DNA of 64,000 nucleotides from Ascoidea rubescens DSM 1968 (lineage: Eukaryota > Ascomycota > Saccharomycetes > Ascoideales > Ascoideaceae): assembly GCF_001661345.1 (NCBI RefSeq), contig NW_017962922.1:354040-418039 (forward strand). Direction: 5' to 3'. The position numbers and the translations under genes were made by a program. The stretch's first letter is position 1; every line of letters begins with the position of its first letter. Shown in pieces: positions 1 to 9,767 of this stretch. The notes under the pieces are model-generated. The model had not been told where the DNA came from, searched no databases, and saw only the letters and a list, made by a program, of their open reading frames with translations.

Positions 1-648
1 AGCTACAATGCTGGCGGTAATGGAAACAACAATGGTAATGGTAATGGTAATGGAAACACTGGTGACAATAATGGAAACAACAATGGTAACAACAACGGTA
101 ATTACAACAACAATAATAATAATAATGTAAACAATAACTATAGTGACAACGTTGATAATGGTTATACCATAATTAATGACAGCAGTTACAATGGTAATGG
201 TAATAACAATGGTAATGGCAATGGTAATTACAATACCGGAAGCGAAAATGGTAATTATAACGGAAACAATAATGGTAACTATAATGGTGTAGAAAAACCA
301 GAAGAAAAACCAGAAGAGAAACCAGAAGAAAAACCAGAAGGAAAACCAGAAGAGAAACCAGAAGAAAAACCAGAAGAAAAACCAGAAGAAAAACCAGAAG
401 AAAAACCAGAAGAGAAACCTTCTAGTTCTACTGTAGAAGCTGGTGCTAAATCGAGTGGAACTATAATTGAAATTTTTTCTAGTACAACTGATGAAAGTGT
501 TCACACTGATGAACCAAAACCTTCAAAGAGTATTGCTGATAGTCATGAAACTACAGATTACACTATTATTCAAGCAACTAATGGTGCTAACAATTTATCA
601 ATCAAGTTCAGCACTATGTTGTTACTTTTATTATCTTTTCTTACTTAA
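1..648 (+). CDS. GPI-anchored cell-wall protein, C-terminal part (gene enters from the left edge)
   Basis: Frame 1 is open from the first base to a TAA at 646-648, giving 215 residues of a longer protein. The first third is low-complexity Asn/Gly/Tyr sequence. It is followed by about ten copies of a Lys-Pro-Glu-Glu unit, then a Ser/Thr-rich spacer. The last residues (NGANN followed by LSIKFS and a run of Leu) have the form of a GPI attachment signal: a small-residue cleavage region, a short spacer and a hydrophobic tail. In yeasts, proteins with this layout are carried to the plasma membrane and often cross-linked to wall glucan. The N-terminal signal peptide and any ligand-binding domain lie outside the window, so adhesin versus structural wall protein cannot be decided. 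Confidence 0.75.
   Translation, partial: SYNAGGNGNNNGNGNGNGNTGDNNGNNNGNNNGNYNNNNNNNVNNNYSDNVDNGYTIINDSSYNGNGNNNGNGNGNYNTGSENGNYNGNNNGNYNGVEKPEEKPEEKPEEKPEGKPEEKPEEKPEEKPEEKPEEKPEEKPSSSTVEAGAKSSGTIIEIFSSTTDESVHTDEPKPSKSIADSHETTDYTIIQATNGANNLSIKFSTMLLLLLSFLT
292..420 (+). repeat. In-frame 12-bp tandem repeat encoding KPEE
   Basis: One partial and ten full copies of a GAAGAAAAACCA-like 12-mer, with GAG/GGA variants, encode a charged Lys-Pro-Glu-Glu stalk in the wall protein. Copy number in such coding minisatellites usually varies between strains. Confidence 0.9.
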
Positions 649-1463
649 TTTTTATTTGAAATGATTAATTTTTCTTCGAAATGATTTAATTTATCATTTT
701 TCTTTAATCCTAAAAAACAACTCTTTACTTTTAAAAAACGTGAAGCTTTATTGGACTTCAGTTTTATTTTATTTTAAAGCCTTTCAATTTTTGATTGTAT
801 TTTTAACTGTGACTTAACCTTTCACGAAATAATTTTTTAATTTATTTCTTATTTAACACTACTTATTTATTTTATTAAAAGTTTTACTTTTAGTTTATTT
901 TCTTTTTTTTCAAATATGTTTAATAGTTTATGAAATTTCAAATCAAATTTGTTATAATTAAATGAATTCTATTTTATGGCAAGGCAATTCAACCAATGAA
1001 GCAATTGTTTGATAAAAAAAACTCAAAAACTATCCATCTTTAAAACACCCATCTTCCCGAAAAGGAAATTCGAGGTCGTGCCAGATTCTAGATTTTGGAT
1101 TTAGTCCATGTCAAAACGCTCTTTGATAGTTTTGACGATGTTGTGTTTATTCTTGAATAGTGAGCTTTTTTGAAACGATTTGTGCTGGAGCAACACCTGC
1201 CAAATAGTATATTTGTTCTTGGAGCAATAAGTTTTTCGAGCTGAGTCCACAGAGTTCTGTTGAGCCTATCTTTTTGCTGGTAATTTTTGGTGTTGAGCAT
1301 ACCAATTGAGTGGTAAGTTTGGGCTTGTTTATATTTAGACTTTGAGAAGTTCTGACAACACTGGACTATTCATTATCGATTTTCTATTCCATTGTAGCGT
1401 ATTTTTGGAGAGTTGGACTTCACAGGTTTGAGTGGGAGTAAAATATATATATTCAATTTTAAG
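649..1463. other. Intergenic region, wall-protein gene to T5orf172 gene
   Basis: About 815 bases, AT-rich. The 3' flank of the wall-protein gene has long T- and A-rich runs. The second half (from about 1030) is less AT-rich and is the likely promoter of the gene starting at 1464. I see no RNA gene or ordered repeat. Confidence 0.6.
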
Positions 1464-2513
1464 ATGTCTGTCCAATGCCATGGGGTCACTAAGCAAAATA
1501 CAAGATGCAAGAAACAAGTCTTTGAAGGGAACTATTGTCATTATCATCAAGATCAAGATCAAGAAGTAAAGATAGCTCCCGGCTCAGCCAAAGTGTCAAC
1601 TGCTTCTAGCTCAAATAAAAAAACAGATAAAACTGATGGCAAATCATATAAACCTTCTAAGAATTCGTTTGTTCACAATATTCAGAATTTAGAATTCAGC
1701 TCTAAAAATAAGAAAAATCAAGTTGCCGCAAGCCCAACCACCACCACAACAACAACTAAAGTCTCCAGTGGAAATGGCGTTAAAAAAACAAAAAAACAAT
1801 ATGATAAAGTGTATAATATAAAGCTATCAAATAAGCCAAGTAACTACATGGAGAATAATACGGATACAATAAACGTTGAAAATGAAGGGTTTATTTATGT
1901 TTACACTTTAAAGCATTTACTATCACCAAATCCATCAAAAAAGGACTGGGTTCAGATTGAGAACAGTTCTAATAATAATAGGCGCGCTAATAGTGAATTT
2001 ATTAGCAACAAGAAATGGGAAAGCTTTGATCCTAAAAACCACATTTTATTAAAAATTGGATTAACTACGCAGTCTGTGCAAAAAAGAATCAAGCAATGGG
2101 AAACCCAGTGCAAATGCGATTTAATTATTGTTGAGCCTTTATTGTTTGAGACTTCTGTTAAATTCATTAATAGTGGTTTAAAGTTATTAAATTTGGGAGA
2201 TTCAAAGGCAAATCTTAGTAATGACCCAGACCGAATGAATTATAATAATTTTATCAATTTATTGAAATTCAAAAGCTACAATAATCAGTTGAAAGGGTAT
2301 TATTGTCCAAAGAATTTATACAAGATTGAACTGTTAATCCATGATACACTAAGAGAGAAATATGGGAAAGTGAATTTGTACTGCGAGAATTGTGGAGTGC
2401 GAGCTGATGATGTGGATTATAAGTTGCACACCGAGTGGTTTTTGGTGGATAGAGACGATATGAAGAAGGTCTTCAAGCTAGTCGATGGCATTTGCTACAA
2501 GAACTCTTTATAG
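1464..2513 (+). CDS. GIY-YIG-superfamily (T5orf172/DUF1766) protein with a Cys/His-rich N-terminus
   Basis: 349 residues from the ATG at 1464; the upstream in-frame codons have no ATG. Residues 4-27 hold a compact Cys/His group (CHG, RCKK, NYCHYH) that looks like a small zinc knuckle. A Lys/Ser/Thr-rich linker follows to about residue 125. The rest matches the T5orf172 branch of the GIY-YIG fold: a FIYVYTL strand near residue 138, then LLKIGLTTQSVQKRIKQWE, where Gly and Arg sit as in GIY-YIG enzymes. A late NLYCENCG plus HTEWFLV segment is typical of this family. The family includes phage and fungal proteins, such as the meiotically induced Mug113 of fission yeast, and most are uncharacterised. 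Whether it cuts DNA is unknown. Confidence 0.75.
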   Translation: MSVQCHGVTKQNTRCKKQVFEGNYCHYHQDQDQEVKIAPGSAKVSTASSSNKKTDKTDGKSYKPSKNSFVHNIQNLEFSSKNKKNQVAASPTTTTTTTKVSSGNGVKKTKKQYDKVYNIKLSNKPSNYMENNTDTINVENEGFIYVYTLKHLLSPNPSKKDWVQIENSSNNNRRANSEFISNKKWESFDPKNHILLKIGLTTQSVQKRIKQWETQCKCDLIIVEPLLFETSVKFINSGLKLLNLGDSKANLSNDPDRMNYNNFINLLKFKSYNNQLKGYYCPKNLYKIELLIHDTLREKYGKVNLYCENCGVRADDVDYKLHTEWFLVDRDDMKKVFKLVDGICYKNSL

Positions 2514-2735
2514 GAATCTAATTGTATTCGTTTCTCGTTTTGTAGTAAACAGAGAGGGTTCGTTGACACAGGCCCAGAGCTGAACGCTGATTGGTTGGAA
2601 AATTAACTGGTAAAAGCACGGATAAGATGAAATTTGGTAAGATTTTGATTTTACTTCTATTCTTTCTTTTTTTTTGCAAAGTGCTAGAACAGAGTTAGAG
2701 CAATAGCAGTGTTGTAATTGAGATTCAAATTGAAA

Positions 2736-3149
2736 ATGTCTAGCTTTCGTTGTTTGAAACAAGTGTCTTTTTTGTTAAGATCCTCGTTCTTAGTTCAGAG
2801 AAATAGCAGCAGGATTTTTATCAACCACAGCAACTACTCCGCTAGACCATTTTCATCTTCAAGAGTTACGCTGCAATATCAAGACAATATTCAAAGGTTG
2901 ATGGAATTGGCTCGAACTAATCAGGAATTTCAAAATGCTATGATTGAAATACAAAAAGCTTTCGAAAAGGTCAAGACAAACCCAGATGGTAGTTTAAGCA
3001 AAACCGAGCTATTTAGTGTTTTGATTCAACCAAGTGTTCGTGAGAGTGGCAAAATAATCAAAAGAATCTGCGATGAAAACGATATTGTTTTAAAACCCGA
3101 AGATATCATGAACGCAAAGAATAGCATTTTAAACATTTTAAAAAAGTAA
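2736..3149 (+). CDS. Small probable mitochondrial protein, function unknown
   Basis: 137 residues from the ATG at 2736; the in-frame TTG at 2718 is not a credible start. The first 45 residues are rich in Arg, Ser, Phe and Leu and lack acidic residues, ending near ARPFSSSRV, which looks like a cleavable matrix presequence. The mature part is mostly helical and soluble: a coiled stretch (NIQRLMELARTNQEFQNAM), then EIQKAFEKVKTNPDGSLSKTEL, then a C-terminal helix with KPEDIMNAKNSI. The DPDG-like turn resembles an EF-hand loop only superficially. I do not recognise the family. The gene sits between the T5orf172 gene and TSR2, all on the plus strand with short spacers. Confidence 0.65.
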   Translation: MSSFRCLKQVSFLLRSSFLVQRNSSRIFINHSNYSARPFSSSRVTLQYQDNIQRLMELARTNQEFQNAMIEIQKAFEKVKTNPDGSLSKTELFSVLIQPSVRESGKIIKRICDENDIVLKPEDIMNAKNSILNILKK

Positions 3150-3394
3150 AGTTGCAGATAATTATATTCTATTTTATTTGTTACTATTTTTCTTTTGGTT
3201 TGTAAATAGTTGTGTTTTATAATAAAATATCCGGCTTGGAGATTTCTGTCGGTACCACACCAGTGGCGCGAATTTAGGTTGGAGGCTGATGAAAAATTTA
3301 TCAATCAGAGCGACATTTTGATGCTATTAAATTTTAGTAGTATAAAGAAGTAGATAGAGTGAGAGAAATATAAATATAAACATATAAAGACAAA

Positions 3395-4069
3395 ATGGTT
3401 ATTTTGAAGCCACTTGAAGTGAAAAACATCGATCCAACAGACTATGTTGAAGCAACAACAGAGCAGGACTCGTTGATATTTGCAGATGAAAAACAGCAAG
3501 CAAAATTTGAATTGGGAGTTAGTATGATAATATATTCGTGGAATGAATTGGATATTGCTGTTGAAAATAAGTGGGGAGGACCAAATTCTGAGGAAAAGAG
3601 AGATTGGGTAACAGCAGTGGTGGTTGATTTGTTTCGTGAGAAAGCAGTTGACAATATTTTGATTGAGGATACCTTGTTATATATTATGTTTGATGAGTTT
3701 GAGAATCAAATTGAAAATGACAGTGGATTGATAATTACGGCCAGAATACTTGATATTTATAGAGATTGTGTTAATAAGGAGTATAAAGTAGTGGATAAAC
3801 TATATGAAACATGGTTAAAGAAACAAGAAGAGAGAAAGGAAGGTAAAAAGAAATACAAGAATGTTGTTATTAATGACGATTCGAGTATTGAGGTTGAAGA
3901 GGAAGAAGAAAAAGAAAAAGAAACAGAAGAGAATGTAATGGCGGAGAATAAAAGTAGTTTGGCCAGTAAATTGGGTGAAATGACAATAAATAAAGATAAA
4001 AATGAAGGGCCAATTGTTGATGATGATGGATTTGAGTTAGTACAGAAAAAGGGAAAACGAAGACGTTGA
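3395..4069 (+). CDS. TSR2: Pre-rRNA-processing protein Tsr2, eS26 escortin
   Basis: 224 residues, close to the roughly 205 of the S. cerevisiae protein. The conserved core runs from about residue 33 to 140. Its signature is the tryptophan-glycine motif at residues 60-71 (WGGPNSEEKRDW), followed by the helical VDLF and DTLLYIMFDEF segments. The remainder is a low-complexity acidic/Lys linker, a known feature of Tsr2, and a C-terminal DDDGFELVQKKGKRR tail that is also family-typical. In yeast, Tsr2 binds eS26 on release from its importin, shields it and delivers it to the nuclear pre-40S particle, which allows 20S rRNA maturation. The ATG at 3395 is the first in frame, after a short A-rich leader. 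Confidence 0.93.
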   Translation: MVILKPLEVKNIDPTDYVEATTEQDSLIFADEKQQAKFELGVSMIIYSWNELDIAVENKWGGPNSEEKRDWVTAVVVDLFREKAVDNILIEDTLLYIMFDEFENQIENDSGLIITARILDIYRDCVNKEYKVVDKLYETWLKKQEERKEGKKKYKNVVINDDSSIEVEEEEEKEKETEENVMAENKSSLASKLGEMTINKDKNEGPIVDDDGFELVQKKGKRRR

Positions 4070-4221
4070 TTTTGATTTTGATTTTGAAAATAATAAACAA
4101 AACCAAAAGCGTATAATTATGCTTATAATTATATTAAGATACAGAGAAAATGAAGATGAATTTACCAATGAATGAAAAGATGTTGATTTAGAAAAAAAGA
4201 AAAAAGTGTATATTATATAAT

Positions 4222-5793
4222 CTATAATTTAGATTTGTATTTTGGTAGAGCCATTGGTTCATAAATTCTTTCAATGAAATTGTCGAAACCCACAAAGCTT
4301 CTACTTTCCAACCCCTTAATGTCGATATATCTATCATTTAGCTGGTCCAAACTAGTGACACCCAATAGTCTCATATTCATTAGCAATTCATCTTTAAGAA
4401 TTTTTATGGCTTTTTCTACACCATCATCACCGTAGGTTGATAGGGCATATAGGAAGGATCTACCAATACCCACAGCTTTAGCACCGAGACATAGAGCTTT
4501 TATTATATCAGTGCCTCTTCTAACACCACCATCGATATAGACGTCGAATTTGCCCTTTAGGTTTTTCTGTTTCAATATGGGGTTTAGTTCAGCTAGGACT
4601 TCAATTGGAGGACGAGCAAATTCCAATTCTCTGCCACCATGGTTTGAGAGAACAATGCCCTGAACGTTGTAGTCGATCGCCTTTACGGCGTCTTCAACGG
4701 TACCGACACCCTTGATTACGATTGGCAACTTTGTGATTGACTGGATCCATTTGATGTCGTCCCAGCATAATCTGGGGTCGATCATTGTGTTTGAGGACTG
4801 AGAGGTTGATTGAAGGGATAAGTTTGAGATGACAAATGATTTGTTTCTTTTGTCCTTTTCTCTGTTACCGGGATGGGCGTTATCAACAGTGACGAAGATT
4901 GATTTGTAGCCTAGTTTTTCGACTTTTTTAATGATTTTTTCGCAGATTTTACGATTTGAGTTGACGTATAGTTGGAACCATAGGTCTTGGTCGGGGAGGG
5001 AAGTGTTCATGATATCTTCGAAGGAGTAGGAGGACATTGTTGAGACCATTTGGATGATGTTTTCTTTGCCGCAGGCTCTTGTTAGGCATTTCTCACCATC
5101 TGGGTGGCCTAACTTAGCTAAGGCAGTGGCAGAAATGTAGAATGGTGCAGAGGTCTTGGAGCCTAGTAAAGTGGTTGACAAGTTGATGTCGAGAACGTTT
5201 ATGAGGATTCTTGGTTTGAAGAAGATTCTCTGGTAAGCAAGATGGTTTTCACGGTAGGTTATCTCGTCGTCACCACCTGAAGAGTAATAGGCCCAGGCAG
5301 GAACAGGCATTGAATATCTGGCGACATATTCAAAGTCATTCAAGCTGAAGATTTGGTCTAGAGTTGGTTTGAGTTCGTTGTTTCTCATGATAACGACATT
5401 TTTGTCGGTATTGGAGGAATCAGAGGACTTTTCTTTTCCATCTGCATCCTCATCATCATCTTCTTCATCCTCATCATCTCCTTCTTCGTCTCCGTCTCCT
5501 TCGTTGTCTTCATCGTCTTCGTCATCTTGAGAAGCGGATTTGGTTGATGGAGGAGGAGCATCGAAAGTTCCCATTGTGTTGTCGTCATCTTCAAAGAAGT
5601 CTATGATAGAAGTGGAGTGTATTTGATCGAAGGGTTTGGTGGCATCCTTCCCGGCATATTTCAAAAGAATTTTGGAGCCACCAGGATGCTCTTCCAAGAA
5701 AGTTGTCATGTCGTAGACCTTTCCATGAATGGCCAACCAACAGTCCTTTTCAGACGTGTGTTTTGCGAGTTCTTCTGAAGATATTTTGGACAT
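4222..5793 (-). CDS. CYB2: Flavocytochrome b2-like L-lactate dehydrogenase lacking a mitochondrial presequence
   Basis: 523 residues. The first ATG is at 5793; upstream in-frame codons offer only TTG. Residues 3-78 form a cytochrome b5 domain with haem ligands H36 (HPGG) and H59, 23 apart as in S. cerevisiae Cyb2. An acidic linker (about 90-119, nearly all Asp/Glu) leads into the FMN-binding alpha-hydroxyacid dehydrogenase barrel. Residues matching the Cyb2 catalytic set are present: Y170, Y276, D304, K361, H385 and R388. The family oxidises L-lactate to pyruvate and passes electrons through FMN and haem to cytochrome c in the intermembrane space. Here the protein begins directly with the b5 domain, so it may be cytosolic, imported through a non-standard signal, or a paralogue with another hydroxyacid substrate. 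An unseen upstream exon is possible. Confidence 0.85.
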   Translation of the reverse strand: MSKISSEELAKHTSEKDCWLAIHGKVYDMTTFLEEHPGGSKILLKYAGKDATKPFDQIHSTSIIDFFEDDDNTMGTFDAPPPSTKSASQDDEDDEDNEGDGDEEGDDEDEEDDDEDADGKEKSSDSSNTDKNVVIMRNNELKPTLDQIFSLNDFEYVARYSMPVPAWAYYSSGGDDEITYRENHLAYQRIFFKPRILINVLDINLSTTLLGSKTSAPFYISATALAKLGHPDGEKCLTRACGKENIIQMVSTMSSYSFEDIMNTSLPDQDLWFQLYVNSNRKICEKIIKKVEKLGYKSIFVTVDNAHPGNREKDKRNKSFVISNLSLQSTSQSSNTMIDPRLCWDDIKWIQSITKLPIVIKGVGTVEDAVKAIDYNVQGIVLSNHGGRELEFARPPIEVLAELNPILKQKNLKGKFDVYIDGGVRRGTDIIKALCLGAKAVGIGRSFLYALSTYGDDGVEKAIKILKDELLMNMRLLGVTSLDQLNDRYIDIKGLESRSFVGFDNFIERIYEPMALPKYKSKL

Positions 5794-6351
5794 TTTTTGC
5801 TTAAATGCAGACAAGCAGTAAATCGGGACCAAAGAGTTTGAAAGAAATGAAAGTGGGAAAAAAAAGAAAACAGAGAATAAATGTCAATTCCTTTGTGTCT
5901 AAGAAAGTTTAAATTCGGGTGAGACAGAAAGAGTGAACGAAAGCAGCATTGGGTGAGAAAGAAAAGACAGAGAAAAGCAGAGCCAGAAGGAATTGCAATT
6001 GTTTAAGTAGTGAAGTTACAAAGAATGGAAGCATAGAAACATAAAGACATAGAGCCATGGCGAGATAACGAGAAGCCCAGCCCAAACCGGGCAGAAAGTG
6101 GAAGAGCATTGATCCAAGAAGTGGGCCTTCCATGGGAGCGCGCGACGGAGCGAAGCCGAAGGGAGCGCGCGTCCTCGCCGGCGCGGCCCTAGCGCTATAA
6201 TCCCCAGCACTGGCCGCCAATCAGTGTGCGCAAAGCAGTCCACAGCGCTGGTGTCTGCGTGACCCTGCCTGGGCGCAGCCGGTCTGATGACGGCACATGC
6301 GCTTAGGCAGTGTCAGCGCGAATGGCCGCGTGCTGATTGGCCAAGCAAAGC

Positions 6352-6369
6352 TGAGTCAGCACTGAGTCA
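6352..6369. promoter_or_regulatory. Paired TGAGTCA (Gcn4/AP-1-type) sites
   Basis: TGAGTCA occurs at 6352-6358 and again at 6363-6369, each followed by GC. The 11-bp spacing puts both on one helix face. They lie about 560 bp upstream of the CYB2-like start. Binding by a Gcn4-like bZIP is inferred from the consensus only. Confidence 0.45.
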
Positions 6370-6930
6370 GCGAAGTGTGGATTGGGTAAGCTCATATGAC
6401 GGTAGGATGCCAGGGCAGAAGAGCGAGAAGCTTAAGGAGATAAGTGACACCAGCAGACAGGTGGATGTGGATGCTGGAGCTCGATCTGAAGCTGAGCAAT
6501 GCTGTTACGCGACTGCGGTTCCAAAGCCATGATAGCTCTTGAGTGTCGCTTATCTGCTCAGCTTCTTTCTGATTTTTGACACATTTTTGACACATCGCTT
6601 GACTGCCTCAGCTGAATCGGCGCTTTCTGTGAAAAAGCCATTTCGACCCTCATTTATGTCCGCTGTCCATTATGCCCATCACGCCCTTTTATACTCGTAC
6701 TAGCCTTGGTTTTCTTGCGTTTTCTACGCTTTTGTATGTTCTAAATCCATTACTTCCCAACTGTTTATTCACTACTTTAACATTTGATTATCATTTTAAT
6801 CTCATAAGCAGACTAGAAAATAGAAAATGTAAATATAAATATAATTAAAATTGTTTGGTTTAATTTGAATCTTAGCAATTTCTTTAATAAATAAGTAATA
6901 TAATAAATAAGTAACAAAATAGGTAAGTGA

Positions 6931-6935
6931 TAAAA

Positions 6936-6979
<44 letters not shown>

Positions 6980-7020
6980 AATAAAGTAAAGTAAAGTAAA
7001 GTAAAGTAAAGTAAAGTAAA
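6931..7020. repeat. Adjoining AAAT and AAAGT microsatellites
   Basis: An (AAAT)n array of roughly 45 bp passes directly into about eight copies of a GTAAA pentanucleotide. Confidence 0.9.
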
Positions 7021-7416
7021 TGTAAAGATGTTCAAAATGATATAAAATCATTATTTCCTCTTGATTAATTTCTAACTGTTTTCTGTTTTTTTGTTTTTTA
7101 TCTTTTTTTATCTTTTTTTTCTTTTTTTTTTTTCTTTTTTGTATTGTGTTTTTTTCTTTTTTATTGCTAAAATTCAAATTTTTAAAAGAAAAATCAAATG
7201 AATTCATTAATAACATTATGATGAAAAGAATAATAATAAAAAAAAAAGAAAATTATTAAATATTAAATGTTAATCTTTTAAAATGATAATCAAGTAATCA
7301 AGTAATTAAAAAAAAACAAAAAGATAAAAAAATAACAACAAAAATAATAAAAAAACCAATCAATCAATTTCTTATCAATTAATTTCATATCAATTAATAA
7401 ACTCAATATCAATTGA

Positions 7417-8958
7417 TTAATTCTTATTAATATTTTCAATACCCTCATTATCCCTAGGTTGATGCTGGGGCTTATGTTTATGCTGATGCTGATGCTGATG
7501 CTGATGTTTACCATCATCTTCAGTTTCAGTGTCACTTCGAACATCTTCAGCTCCCTTTCCCTTTATAACTTTATATGCAACTCTTAAAATAAAATACATC
7601 CAAATACATGTAAGAATCTGTAATCCGACTAACAATGCAACAAACGATCTCACAATATTATCCGTCCAACATCTTGGTAGATCAACATCATTGGTACTAT
7701 TATTATCACTATCAAAAGTACACTCGGTATCTTTCATCAACCTGTGGTAGTTGTGAAATATATGGTACGTCAATACATTATAAAATCCGTGTCTCAATAT
7801 AATCCACGATATCAAAAAAATTATAAATGTCACATCGCAAATCTTATTGAATCCGCAGTACTTTTGCATTTTGGCTAATGACAATATCACATCCACAATG
7901 TCCATCAACACTAATATAACATTTCCAATCTCCATAAAATAATAATAATACGATCCAATTATCAATAAAACCGTTATAATATGGTGCGAAAACATTTGCA
8001 AATAGTCCTTTCTCTTTTCCTCAATATTAAGAACAAAAATCTGTTGGAGCCAATTGCTCACATTGACCAAATAATAAATCTTATTCAGAAATGAAATCTT
8101 ATCATTAGGCCAGCTGTTGTACAAATTGTCTAATTTGTTGAAATAATCAGAATTGTAATACAAATAAAACCCAGATGAAAATGATATAGAGTAATAGAAC
8201 AATGACCACCCTTGTTCGGAAAACCTTTGCAAGTTTTTATCTTTATGAATCTTGAAATAGTAGTAAGCAATTGGTTTTAATATAATGTCCATTATAATGA
8301 TTCGGATCAATGTTAGATTTATAATCCAAAATATCACAAAATAACTGTCGTTTATACCAATACCATAAAAATACTTTGAATTCAATGATGACGGGGATGA
8401 TGATGAGGATGAGGATGCTGGATTTGGATGTAAATACTGTAAATGAAGAAAATTTTTACTATATTGATGTAATGAGGGAATTAAAAAATTTATTAGTATT
8501 AATGAGCATATTAATGAAAGACTGATTATCAATTGATATTTGTCAATTTTGTTAATGAAAACAGGTTTCTCCTTTTTTAAATGGTTGTTGTAATTGAAAA
8601 AATTTGGATTCAAATTCAAATTTCTAAATGTATCTTGACTTTTTATTAAATATTGTAGTTTTTCATAATCAATATTATCCGAAGTGTTATTTGATGAGGA
8701 TAAATCTGTGGAAGACGAAGTGTTAGAGATCACACTCTCATCATTATATGTATCATCAATACTGTCATTATTGTTATTATTATTGTTATTATTATGATTA
8801 TCGTTATGATTATTATTATGACTATGAATATTATGAGGATGAATATTATGAGGATGAATATTATGACTATTACTATTCATATTATTAATATTATTCCGGT
8901 TGGTTAGTTCATGTTCATCGATATGATTAGAAACGGAAGTTGAAAGCTCTAAAGACAT
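7417..8958 (-). CDS. LAG1: Ceramide synthase, Lag1/Lac1 family (TLC domain)
   Basis: 513 residues from the ATG at 8958. The N-terminal third is cytosolic low complexity, Asn/His-rich (repeated HNIHPHN units), then Ser/Asp-rich. At least six hydrophobic segments follow, starting near residue 140. The Lag1 motif lies around residues 315-365: the paired histidines of MFSHHIITVLLI, then the acidic MDIVDVILSLAKM. Both histidines and both aspartates required in the family are present. RFSEQGWSLFYYSISFSSGFYLYY is the usual entry to the TLC domain. In yeast, Lag1/Lac1 with Lip1 join C26-CoA to sphingoid bases in the ER membrane. The C-terminus is acidic (DTETEDD, resembling CK2 sites), then carries an unusual alternating His/Gln/Lys run. 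A second family member starts at 63532. Confidence 0.92.
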   Translation of the reverse strand: MSLELSTSVSNHIDEHELTNRNNINNMNSNSHNIHPHNIHPHNIHSHNNNHNDNHNNNNNNNNNDSIDDTYNDESVISNTSSSTDLSSSNNTSDNIDYEKLQYLIKSQDTFRNLNLNPNFFNYNNHLKKEKPVFINKIDKYQLIISLSLICSLILINFLIPSLHQYSKNFLHLQYLHPNPASSSSSSSPSSLNSKYFYGIGINDSYFVIFWIINLTLIRIIIMDIILKPIAYYYFKIHKDKNLQRFSEQGWSLFYYSISFSSGFYLYYNSDYFNKLDNLYNSWPNDKISFLNKIYYLVNVSNWLQQIFVLNIEEKRKDYLQMFSHHIITVLLIIGSYYYYFMEIGNVILVLMDIVDVILSLAKMQKYCGFNKICDVTFIIFLISWIILRHGFYNVLTYHIFHNYHRLMKDTECTFDSDNNSTNDVDLPRCWTDNIVRSFVALLVGLQILTCIWMYFILRVAYKVIKGKGAEDVRSDTETEDDGKHQHQHQHQHKHKPQHQPRDNEGIENINKN

Positions 8959-9427
8959 TTTCTCTTTTTAAAATTTGAACCAGTAGAGTAATTATGTATT
9001 CTGGTGTTTAAAACGACTCCAGAAGAATTAAATTTGAAAATAACTTATTAATTTGTGTATTTTGAAACAGCTTTGGTGGTTAATGCCAAATCGCAGTTTG
9101 GAACAGTTTCTTCTATATCTATCGTTCGTTGAAAGTGTTTCTTTTGGGGGAATGTTATAGGCTGAAGATACAGCTCGAAATCAAATGGAGACAAAAATAG
9201 GTATCCAAGAAAGAAAAAAAGAGTTAATTAGCTGATGTCCAAGAAATATAAAGCACAGACAAATAAAGAAATATATATCACTGAAGAAAAAGGTCAACAG
9301 AGAAAATATCCTGCAAAACTGCCAGAGAGATCACAGCTAATTAGAAAATATCAACAAAAACTGTGCTTCATTCTGCTATTGAAGACAAGTTTAACAATAG
9401 CGAGAAAACCTCGTTGAAACGACAGAA

Positions 9428-9495
9428 CTGCGTGAGCGCTGCGTGAGTGCTGCGTGTGCCTTGTGTGTGCTTTGTGAGCGTTTCGTGAGCGCTTT
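9428..9495. repeat. Degenerate tandem repeat of about 10 bp, GCGTGAGCGC-like
   Basis: Six to seven imperfect units of the type TGCGTGAGTGC, TGCGTGTGCC, TTGTGTGTGC and TTCGTGAGCGC follow each other in the divergent promoter. Confidence 0.7.
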
Positions 9496-9767
9496 GAGAA
9501 CATCGTGTCGAACATGATCATGGCGGAGATCGGAAAATTGCTATCTTGGGACGGTCGCGCTCGCTGTTTTTCCGCCGGGGAGCTCGTTGGGTCGTTGCGG
9601 TGCCAGCACCAAATTGCATGTGAAAAACCCCGGTTAAACGATTCATAGTTGTTTCCGATCTGATTCCGATCCGTCTTCTGTACATCTTGCAAGATCATTC
9701 CGCACCGCTTCCACACCACGGATATTAGTCAGCCACAGAAGTGTTTGATTGGTCACCAAAAACATTA

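Larger units (their letters stand above)
5794..7416. other. Intergenic region with a GC-rich island and microsatellites
   Basis: 1.6 kb upstream of the CYB2-like gene and downstream of the ceramide synthase gene, both on the minus strand. From about 6115 to 6400 the sequence is sharply GC-rich, with two GGGAGCGCGCG copies (6134 and 6161) and two TGAGTCA sites 11 bp apart (6352 and 6363). It then becomes extremely AT-rich, with tetra- and pentanucleotide arrays at 6931-7020. The open frames in the island have no recognisable protein character. Confidence 0.6.
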
